From: an uncultured bacterium
GTDB lineage: Bacteria > Actinomycetota > Coriobacteriia > Coriobacteriales > Coriobacteriaceae
Reading direction: 5' to 3'
Assembly: GCA_905215095.1 (NCBI GenBank)
Contig: CAJMOL010000029.1
Coordinates: 1 to 11,343, forward strand
DNA: 11,343 bases
Shown here piece by piece: positions 6,296-11,343 of the stretch. Made by a program: the position numbers and the translations under genes. A model generated the notes under the pieces. It was not told where the DNA came from, ran no database searches, and saw only the letters and a program-made list of their open reading frames with translations. Numbering within the stretch: position 1 is the first letter of the stretch; each line of letters begins with the position of its first letter.

Positions 6296-8077
6296 TTACT
6301 CGTTGAGTAGTCTTACGGCTTCGGCGGCCATGTTCTCGACCGTCATGCCGTTCTGCGCGAGCAGTTCGTTGGGATCGTAGCGGTCGGGAAAGCCCTTGGC
6401 GATGCCAAAGGTGCGCGTGCGCAACGGCGTGCATGCCAGATAGCATGCCACGCGCTCGCCCCAGCCGCCGTCCAAGATGCCGTCCTCGAGGGTGACGACG
6501 ACGCGATGCTCGGCGGCAAGGCTGTCGAGGAACTCGCGGTCAAGCTCGGCTGCGAAGCGCGGATTGACGAGCGTGGCCTCGATACCGTACTCGGCAGCCA
6601 AGCGGTTTGCCACGCGCTCGCCCAGCTCAAAGAAATCGCCGAGCGCGAGCACGGCAACGTCGCGGCCCTGACGCACCACGTTGTAGCGAACGGCGCTGTA
6701 GTCGGTGTCCTCAGCGGGCGCCAAATCGGGGCGGCTTACCAGGCCGATGCCCGGTACACGGATCGCGACGGGATGCTCGCGATGGTCGAGCGACCAGCTC
6801 AGCATGGACAGGTATTCCTCCATGCAGGCCGGCGCCAAGTAGTGCATGTTGGGAAGACCGCCCAACATGGAAATATCAAAGAACGAGAGGTGCGTCTCGG
6901 ACGTGGTGCCAAAGATTGACGCACCAAACACCAGGATGGTTGCAGGGGCGTCGTTGAGGCACAGGTCGTGCCACAGCTCGTCGTAGGCGCGCTGCAAAAA
7001 CGTGCCGTACACACCAAAGACTGGCTTGGCGCCCGAGCGTGCAAGCGCGGTGGCAAAGGTCACAGCGTGCTCCTCGGCAATGCCCACATCGACGAACTGT
7101 TTGCCGGCGGCAGCGCGAAGCTCGGGTGTAAAGCCCATGATGTAGGGCGTGGCGGCCGTGATGCCCACGACCTGCGGATCGCGCTCGATGGCGGCGCTGA
7201 GCGCCTCGCCCGTAATGTCGGCATAGGTGCGCGGTGCAGGCTCGCTCGGATGGCCCGGGCAGAGCTTGCGCCCAGTCGCCATGTCAAACGGACCCACGTG
7301 GTGCCAGCGTTCCGGGTCGCTCTGGGCTGGCTCAAAGCCCTTGCCCTTGGCGGTGGAGACGTGCAGCACGATGGGGTGATCGATATTGCGCAGTTCCTGC
7401 AACGCGTCGACGAGGGCCAACACATCGTTACCGGCGTCCAGGTAGCGGTAATCGAGCCCCATCGCGCGGAAAATGTTGCGCTCACAGGCGCCGTTGCTGG
7501 CGCGCAGCTCGGCCAGATTGCGATACAGGCCGCCATGGTTCTCGGCGATGGACTGGTCGTTATCGTTGACGATGATGATCAGGTTGCTATCGAGTTCGGC
7601 GGCATTGTTAAAGCCCTCAAACGCCAGGCCGCCCGAAAGCGAGCCGTCGCCAATAACGGTAATGACGTTATACGTGTCACCCGCCAGGTCGCGCGCGTGG
7701 GCAAGACCGCAGCCCAAGCTCACCGAGGTCGAGGTGTGACCCATGGCAAACAGGTCATGCTCGGACTCGTCGGGATTGGCAAAGCCAGAAGCCTCGCCAA
7801 AACGTTCCGGATCGATATAGGTATACGCGCGCCCGGTCAGCGCCTTGTGGGCGTAGGTCTGGTGCGAAACGTCAAAGACAATCTTGTCGATAGGGGAGTT
7901 AAACACGCGATGAAGCGCAACCGTAAGCTCAACGACGCCCAGGTTGGGGGCAACGTGTCCGCCGACAGCGGCGGAGCTTTCGAGGATGGCGTGGCGAATC
8001 TCGCCGCAGAGCAGCGGAAGCTCGGCGCGGTCGAGAGCCTTGACGTCCTCGGGCGTTGTCGTTTGCGTAAGCAGCAT
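6296..8077 (-). CDS. 1-deoxy-D-xylulose-5-phosphate synthase-like thiamine diphosphate enzyme
   Basis: A 593-residue transketolase-fold protein of the DXS family, slightly shorter than classical DXS (~620-640). The ThDP domain shows GGH (His41, equivalent to E. coli His49), MGHTSTSVS (112-120), the GDGSLSGG metal/diphosphate motif (143-150) with NDN (171-173), and IAEEHAVTF (333-341) with the cofactor-activating Glu335; TFLQRAYD (359-366) is also conserved. Several signatures (GHTSTSVS, GDGSLSGG, SIAENHGGLY) match the paralogous DXS-like clade I know from lactobacilli and streptococci rather than housekeeping DXS. Aligned by eye to E. coli, Arg420, Asp427 and Arg478 are Gly385, Thr392 and Gly443, while His431 is kept as His396. 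ThDP-dependent acyloin chemistry is secure; DXP synthesis as the physiological reaction is less so. It appears monocistronic, with its own terminator. The start at 8077 has only a distant GGAG. Confidence 0.85.
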   Translation of the reverse strand: MLLTQTTTPEDVKALDRAELPLLCGEIRHAILESSAAVGGHVAPNLGVVELTVALHRVFNSPIDKIVFDVSHQTYAHKALTGRAYTYIDPERFGEASGFANPDESEHDLFAMGHTSTSVSLGCGLAHARDLAGDTYNVITVIGDGSLSGGLAFEGFNNAAELDSNLIIIVNDNDQSIAENHGGLYRNLAELRASNGACERNIFRAMGLDYRYLDAGNDVLALVDALQELRNIDHPIVLHVSTAKGKGFEPAQSDPERWHHVGPFDMATGRKLCPGHPSEPAPRTYADITGEALSAAIERDPQVVGITAATPYIMGFTPELRAAAGKQFVDVGIAEEHAVTFATALARSGAKPVFGVYGTFLQRAYDELWHDLCLNDAPATILVFGASIFGTTSETHLSFFDISMLGGLPNMHYLAPACMEEYLSMLSWSLDHREHPVAIRVPGIGLVSRPDLAPAEDTDYSAVRYNVVRQGRDVAVLALGDFFELGERVANRLAAEYGIEATLVNPRFAAELDREFLDSLAAEHRVVVTLEDGILDGGWGERVACYLACTPLRTRTFGIAKGFPDRYDPNELLAQNGMTVENMAAEAVRLLNE

Positions 8078-8102
8078 CGTTGTGGGTTACTCCATGCGAA
8101 TC

Positions 8103-8116
8103 GAGCGCCGGCGCTC
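8103..8116. promoter_or_regulatory. Perfect 14-bp palindrome in the DXS-like leader
   Basis: GAGCGCCGGCGCTC is fully self-complementary and lies 26 nt upstream of the DXS-like ATG, overlapping the expected 5' leader. It could be a regulator-binding site; with no loop it would be a poor RNA hairpin. GC-rich palindromes can arise by chance in such genomes. Confidence 0.35.
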
Positions 8117-8201
8117 CCTCGGCCGACACAATTGCACAAGACAGTCTCGCACATTTTGGCGTTTGATATGTGACGGCGGCGCGGTAATTCGCCAACTGGT
8201 G

Positions 8202-8219
8202 GGGCAAAACGTTTTGTCC
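8202..8219. promoter_or_regulatory. Candidate operator: CAAAACGTTTTG palindrome in the divergent region
   Basis: GGGCAAAACGTTTTGTCC has a perfect 12-bp palindromic core (8205-8216) and 16 of 18 symmetric positions overall. The AAAACGTTTT centre resembles LacI/GalR-family operators. It sits between the divergent DXS-like gene and the HD-domain gene, an AT-rich island in GC-rich sequence, and could regulate either. No linked LacI-type regulator gene is visible. Confidence 0.45.
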
Positions 8220-8305
8220 GATGCCATACTGATGTGTTCCATGATGTTTTTATCGATTGTGCGCAGGCCGTGGCTTGTCGCCGCGGGCCGCTGGAAGGAG
8301 GCAGC

Positions 8306-8842
8306 ATGTCCGATACCGTTCGTGCCGAGAAAATCGCGCGCGAGGTTGACTATGCCGCCCGTCAGCTCGCCCAGGCGGGCCGCTTGGACCTGACGCACGG
8401 GTTTATCCAGCATGGTGATGTGACGGTCTATGCACATGTGACCTCGGTGGCGCGGGCAAGTCTGTCCTTTGCCGAGCGCCTGGGCCGTGTCGGTGTCTCG
8501 GTCGACCGCGCCTCGTTGCTGCGCGGGGCCCTGCTGCACGATTACTTTCTCTATGACTGGCACGATCCCGACCCAAGCCATCGGCTGCATGGCTTTCGCC
8601 ACCCGTTTTTTGCCCTGGCGCGAGCCGAAGAGGATTTTGAGCTGACGTCTCGTGAGCGGAATATTATCGTGCGCCATATGTTTCCGCTGGTGCCGGTGCC
8701 GCCGACGTGTCGTGAGGCATGGATTGTATGCCTGGCGGATAAATGGTGTGCTCTGCGCGAGACGATCGCCGGCCGTCTGCCGCGCAAGGACGAGGCAGAC
8801 GATGGCGTGAGTGACGAATCGAGCGAAAAGAGGAGAGGGTAG
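8306..8842 (+). CDS. HD-domain phosphohydrolase
   Basis: A 178-residue protein. The ATG at 8306 is preferred because GGAAGGAGG lies 6 nt before it; the frame extends upstream to 8234 but without comparable signals. HD-superfamily metal ligands are visible: His44 (VYAHVTSVA), the His78-Asp79 pair in GALLHDYFLYDWH, further histidines near 92-99 (HRLHGFRH), His124 (IVRHMFP) and Asp145 (CLADK). The family hydrolyses phosphate esters or nucleotides, but the substrate of this small stand-alone subgroup is not established. The charged tail (160-178) is not part of the domain. Only 3 nt separate its stop from the GTG start of the following CmpB-like frame, so the two are probably co-transcribed and coupled, a pairing I have seen in other gut Gram-positives. 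Confidence 0.85.
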   Translation: MSDTVRAEKIAREVDYAARQLAQAGRLDLTHGFIQHGDVTVYAHVTSVARASLSFAERLGRVGVSVDRASLLRGALLHDYFLYDWHDPDPSHRLHGFRHPFFALARAEEDFELTSRERNIIVRHMFPLVPVPPTCREAWIVCLADKWCALRETIAGRLPRKDEADDGVSDESSEKRRG

Positions 8843-8845
8843 ACG

Positions 8846-10090
8846 GTGGGGACCGCGATCGACATGGCATTTGACGGCGCGACGCTTGCCGCCTGTCCGC
8901 TCTCGGCGCTGGTGCTCTCGTTTGCCTTCTACGGTTTCTGCGGCTGGGCATGGGAATCGACAGTCTGCGCCATGCTCAACCACGGACGATTTGCCAACAG
9001 TGGCTTTTTGCTGGGGCCGTGCTGCCCTATCTATGGCGCGGGCGGCATTGCCTGCTGGCTGCTGTTGCGTGGGATTCCGGATGCCTCGAGCCAGTTTGTC
9101 GCTGCAGCGCTCGTATGCAGCGTGATTGAGTACAGCGTAGGCGTGCTGTTGGAAAAAACAACGGGCGCTCGCTTTTGGGATTACTCGCACCTGCCGTTTA
9201 ACTTGCACGGACGCATCTGCCTGTACTGGGCATGCGCGTTTGGCCTGGGTGCGCTGTGCATTTGCCGTTTAGTGGAGCCGGCATTGCTGGGGCTGCTTGG
9301 CCATCTGCCGGTGCTGATTGTGCGGCTGTCCGCCTTTATCCTGCCGGAGATCCAGAATATCACCGCCAAGGACGACATGGAACTTGAAAAAATGGGAGAG
9401 CGCAAGCAGGCTGTGTTCGCCATCATCCCGGATAATGACGGCACCTTTAATTACATCGTGGGTATGCTCTACACCTGCGCCTTTCAGAGCCTTTACTATC
9501 AGGCCGACAAGGTACACCAAGGGGCGCTGCCCGTTCCCGTGCGAATGATGATGGACGAGTTTTGTAATGTCTCCCTCCCGGATGATTTCGGCAAGCTGCA
9601 AGCTACCATGCGCAGCCGCAACATCATGTCCACCATCGTCCTGCAAAACATTTCTGCGTTGAAAGCCCTGTTCAAGGATGACTGGGAGGGTCTGATCGGC
9701 AACGCGGATACGCTGCTGTACTTAGGCGGCAACGAGGTCAGCACCTTCAAATATATCTCCGAACTGCTGGGCAAGGAAACGCTGGATACCCGGACGCGCA
9801 GTGTTTCCAAAGGGCGCAGCGGCTCCAGCAGTGTGAACTACCAGCAGACCGGGCGGGAACTGATGACCCCGGATGAGGTGCGGGCGCTGGATAATGACCA
9901 CTGTATTCTGTTTATCCGCGGAGAACTGCCGGTGATGGACAGAAAGTATGACATCCTAAAGCATCCCAGCCTGAAGCTGACGGAGGATGGCGGTGCCGCA
10001 CCGTATATCCACCGCCCCGGCCTGACCTATGCGCTGGAGGACTTGCCGTTGTCCACGGACAGCTGGGAGTCCATTGAAATTATTGAATGA
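8846..10090 (+). CDS. Chimeric ORF: CmpB-like membrane protein (N-terminal) fused in frame to VirD4/TraG C-terminal half
   Basis: One 414-codon frame joins two unrelated proteins. Residues ~1-158 are a CmpB-like 'putative ABC transporter type IV' membrane protein: FYGFCGWAWES (28-38), GFLLGPCCPIYG (53-64), then IEYSVGVLLE (94-103) and FWDYSHLPFNLHGRICL (110-126), the family's signature order. It is cut in its last hydrophobic part. From about residue 160 (VRLSAFILPEIQNI) the sequence is the C-terminal half of a conjugative VirD4/TraG coupling ATPase. The GTG start at 8846 follows an AGGAG 10 nt upstream; an in-frame ATG lies at 8864. The frame stays open across the junction (~9320), which may be luck, a real deletion or recombination scar, or an assembly misjoin. 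Neither half is a full-length functional version of its family, so I would not assign an activity to the fusion. Confidence 0.75.
   Translation: MGTAIDMAFDGATLAACPLSALVLSFAFYGFCGWAWESTVCAMLNHGRFANSGFLLGPCCPIYGAGGIACWLLLRGIPDASSQFVAAALVCSVIEYSVGVLLEKTTGARFWDYSHLPFNLHGRICLYWACAFGLGALCICRLVEPALLGLLGHLPVLIVRLSAFILPEIQNITAKDDMELEKMGERKQAVFAIIPDNDGTFNYIVGMLYTCAFQSLYYQADKVHQGALPVPVRMMMDEFCNVSLPDDFGKLQATMRSRNIMSTIVLQNISALKALFKDDWEGLIGNADTLLYLGGNEVSTFKYISELLGKETLDTRTRSVSKGRSGSSSVNYQQTGRELMTPDEVRALDNDHCILFIRGELPVMDRKYDILKHPSLKLTEDGGAAPYIHRPGLTYALEDLPLSTDSWESIEIIE
9323..10090 (+). pseudogene. VirD4/TraG-type conjugal coupling protein, 5'-truncated (C-terminal ~255 residues)
   Basis: This is the VirD4 part of the chimeric frame. 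Intact VirD4 homologues of Tn1549-type elements are ~590-600 residues, so over half, including the N-terminal membrane helices and Walker A loop, is absent. What remains is recognisable: LPEIQNIT (167-173 plus T), FAIIPDND (191-198), a Walker B MMMDEF (234-239, Asp237-Glu238), IVLQN with the motif-3 glutamine (Q268), YLGGNE (292-297), SELLGKETLDTRTRS (305-319) and RELMTPDEVR (337-346). Without Walker A it cannot bind ATP normally and so could not pump relaxase-DNA complexes into the secretion channel. It is followed 16 nt later by the Maff2-like gene, the normal gene order in these elements. Confidence 0.75.
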
Positions 10091-10106
10091 ATAGGAGAAT
10101 GACACC

Positions 10107-10445
10107 ATGAAGAAGAATCGTATTCCGTCTGAAGCCAACCGCAGGACTATCCGGGCCGGGCGCTGCTATGGGGCGCTCGTTTTGACCATGCTGGCCTGTG
10201 CCGCCATGACCTGCCCTGCGCTGGCTGCTGACGATCCTCTTACCATCGTCGGAAACCTGTCCGACTTTGTGTTTTCCATCATCAAGGCATTGGGCGTTAT
10301 CATCCTCGGCTGGGGCATCGTGCAGGTGGGTATGTCCATCCAGTCCCACGATGCCAGCCAGCGAACGCAGGGCTTTCTGTGCCTGTTCGGCGGCCTGATG
10401 ATCGCCTTTGCCAAGGAAATCTTGACCGCCATTGGCGCGGTGTAA
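10107..10445 (+). CDS. Maff2-family small membrane protein of conjugative element
   Basis: A 112-residue protein with a basic N-terminus (MKKNR, 1-5), a hydrophobic segment (~22-40) ending in a signal-peptidase-like ALA-A-DD site (38-43), and two further hydrophobic segments near 50-76 and 88-110, separated by the polar stretch QSHDASQRTQG (78-88). This matches the Maff2 family that sits directly after virD4 in Tn1549-type elements. The topology resembles VirB2/TrbC-like pilins (cleaved leader plus two membrane helices), so a pilin-like role in the transfer apparatus is plausible but unproven. The start is supported by TAGGAG about 10 nt upstream, 16 nt after the VirD4 stop. A strong hairpin follows the stop. 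Confidence 0.8.
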   Translation: MKKNRIPSEANRRTIRAGRCYGALVLTMLACAAMTCPALAADDPLTIVGNLSDFVFSIIKALGVIILGWGIVQVGMSIQSHDASQRTQGFLCLFGGLMIAFAKEILTAIGAV

Positions 10446-10448
10446 CGG

Positions 10449-10480
10449 AAGAGGGGCAGGCCATGGAGCCTGCCCCTCTT
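10449..10480 (+). terminator. Perfect 13-bp hairpin after the Maff2-like gene
   Basis: AAGAGGGGCAGGC pairs perfectly with GCCTGCCCCTCTT around a 6-nt loop (CATGGA). It starts 4 nt after the Maff2-like stop codon and is followed by ACTTCTCT rather than a clean U tract. It could act as a partial terminator, or protect the upstream mRNA so that the small protein is made in excess of the downstream transfer proteins. Confidence 0.6.
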
Positions 10481-10509
10481 ACTTCTCTGGAGAAATGGGG
10501 TGATATAAA

Positions 10510-11343
10510 TTGAATAACTGGATCATCGGCAATCTGCAATCAGCCTTCGATACATGGAACGAAAAGCTGACAGAGATATGGAGCCTTGTTACCGCCACGC
10601 CGCAGACCTTCCGCGGCGGCGAGCTTTGGAATACCATCGTCACCATCAATGACGGTCTGAAAGCCTTTGGCTATGGCTTGCTGGTACTGTTTTTTGCTAT
10701 GAGTGTGTTTCACTCCGCTGCCAGCTTCCGCGATCTTCAGCGCCCGGAGTTTGCCCTTCGGCACTTTATCCGCTTTGTTTTGGCTAAGGTGGCAGTTGGT
10801 GGCGCTATGGAGATTATGACCGCCATGTTTTCTATATGCGGCGGTATAGTACAGTCTATCATGGGCAGCATCGGCGGTATGAGTTCTGCCGGAGTGACTA
10901 TGCCGCAGGAAATCATTGACGCCATTGAGGAAGTGGGCTTCTTACAGTCTGTTCCGCTATGGATGGTCACATTTTTGGGCAGCTTGTTCATTACCGTGCT
11001 GTCCTTCATTCTGATTATGACCGTCTATGGACGCTTTTTCCGGCTGTATATGTTTACGGCGCTGGCTCCGCTGCCGTTGGCTTCCTTCGCAGGAGAGGAT
11101 ACCAGCTTTATGGGAAAAGCCTTTCTCAAAAGCTACATCGGCGTCTGCATGGAGGGGGCTGTCGTGGTGCTGGCCTGTCTGATTTTCTCTGCCTTTGCGT
11201 CCAGCGGCGCACCGATCGTAGATACATCCCTGCCCGTTGTCACGATGAGCTGGCAATATGTGGCGCAGACGATTTTCAATATGCTGATATTGGTTGCGCT
11301 TATCAAGGGGGCGGAACGGATTGCAAAGGAGATGTTCGGGCTA
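10510..11343 (+). CDS. TrbL/VirB6-like conjugal transfer membrane protein (3' end outside window)
   Basis: The frame is open from a TTG at 10510 to the last base, 278 codons; the TTG is preceded by GGGGTGA about 7 nt upstream, and the codons that follow (MNNWIIGNLQSAFDTW) look like a genuine N-terminus. It is the polytopic VirB6/TrbL-like protein that follows Maff2 in Tn1549-type elements. Long hydrophobic segments lie near residues 49-66, 92-112, 147-175, 183-196, 209-231 and 248-267, with conserved-looking stretches YGRFFRLYMFTALAPLPLA (176-194) and FLKSYIGVCMEG (206-217). Family members form the inner-membrane channel of the type IV secretion system. Length so far (278) is close to the usual ~280-300, so few residues are missing. 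Codon use is less GC-biased than that of the chromosomal genes. Confidence 0.8.
   Translation, partial: MNNWIIGNLQSAFDTWNEKLTEIWSLVTATPQTFRGGELWNTIVTINDGLKAFGYGLLVLFFAMSVFHSAASFRDLQRPEFALRHFIRFVLAKVAVGGAMEIMTAMFSICGGIVQSIMGSIGGMSSAGVTMPQEIIDAIEEVGFLQSVPLWMVTFLGSLFITVLSFILIMTVYGRFFRLYMFTALAPLPLASFAGEDTSFMGKAFLKSYIGVCMEGAVVVLACLIFSAFASSGAPIVDTSLPVVTMSWQYVAQTIFNMLILVALIKGAERIAKEMFGL

Larger units (their letters stand above)
9320..11343 (+). mobile_element. Part of a Tn1549/CTn-type integrative conjugative element
   Basis: The run VirD4 C-terminus, Maff2-family protein, TrbL/VirB6-like membrane protein matches the conserved transfer module of Tn1549-like elements of gut Firmicutes and Actinobacteria. 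The left boundary is inside the VirD4 coding sequence rather than at an integrase or attachment site, so it is not a normal element end. No terminal inverted repeats, target duplication or integrase gene are seen. The element continues beyond the window's right edge. Confidence 0.7.

Noticed and set aside
6968..8173. 401-codon plus-strand ORF opposite the DXS-like gene
   Set aside because: This long open frame is a by-product of GC-rich codon bias. The minus strand encodes the full ThDP enzyme with all motifs in order.
8234..8305. Upstream extension of the HD-domain protein to the ATG at 8234
   Set aside because: The ATG at 8306 has a near-perfect Shine-Dalgarno 6 nt upstream and begins the conserved sequence, and the extra 24 codons would cover the regulatory region.
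8087..9208. 373-codon minus-strand ORF across the HD-domain and CmpB-like genes
   Set aside because: The plus strand has two recognisable families with good ribosome sites here. The minus frame is low-complexity and Arg-rich, as expected of an antisense shadow.

Overview
The window looks like a chromosomal segment of a gut Coriobacteriia, most likely Collinsella or a close relative. This rests on the high-GC codon use of the central genes, the glutamate/glutamine-type ABC operon, the DXS-like thiamine enzyme, the HD-domain/CmpB-like gene pair and the short extragenic inverted repeats. At about 9.3 kb it runs into a conjugative element of the Tn1549/CTn type common in gut Firmicutes and Actinobacteria. 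The genus is inferred; there is no rRNA or other marker gene here.

Layout. (1) 1-1352, + strand: the end of one and all of a second integral membrane protein, overlapping and translationally coupled, resembling ABC-2 type permease subunits (a bacteriocin-immunity or export-like system whose ATPase would lie upstream). They look more AT-rich than what follows. A strong hairpin (1392-1430) separates them from the convergent genes. (2) 1465-5785, - strand, transcribed right to left: lipoprotein solute-binding protein, two permeases (4-nt overlap), ATPase and a class-I glutamine-amidotransferase-like C26 peptidase. This is a polar amino-acid uptake system with a candidate gamma-glutamyl hydrolase. 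A good sigma70-type promoter lies upstream, and a terminator-like hairpin after the binding-protein gene probably attenuates the permease/ATPase genes. (3) 5786-6295: 510 bp without a convincing gene. It holds that promoter, an 11-bp imperfect inverted repeat, three successive ~80-bp units each carrying an inverted pair of one ~20-bp motif (six copies in all), and the terminator of the next gene. (4) 6296-8077, - strand: a DXS-family enzyme that keeps the thiamine-diphosphate machinery but lacks residues equivalent to the phosphate-binding arginines of canonical DXS. (5) 8078-8305: divergent regulatory region with two perfect palindromes. (6) 8306-8842, + strand: HD-domain phosphohydrolase, followed by (7) a 414-codon ORF whose first ~160 residues are a CmpB-like ('putative ABC transporter type IV') membrane protein and whose remainder is the C-terminal half of a VirD4/TraG coupling protein. 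(8) 10107-11343: a Maff2-family small membrane protein and a TrbL/VirB6-like membrane protein of the same conjugative element, the latter running off the window.

The most striking points are the in-frame CmpB::VirD4 junction near 9.32 kb (a deletion or recombination scar, or an assembly misjoin), the regularly spaced six-site inverted-repeat array, and the altered acceptor pocket of the DXS-like enzyme. I see no complete new defence or signalling system. The CmpB::VirD4 fusion should be treated as suspect until reads across the junction are inspected.
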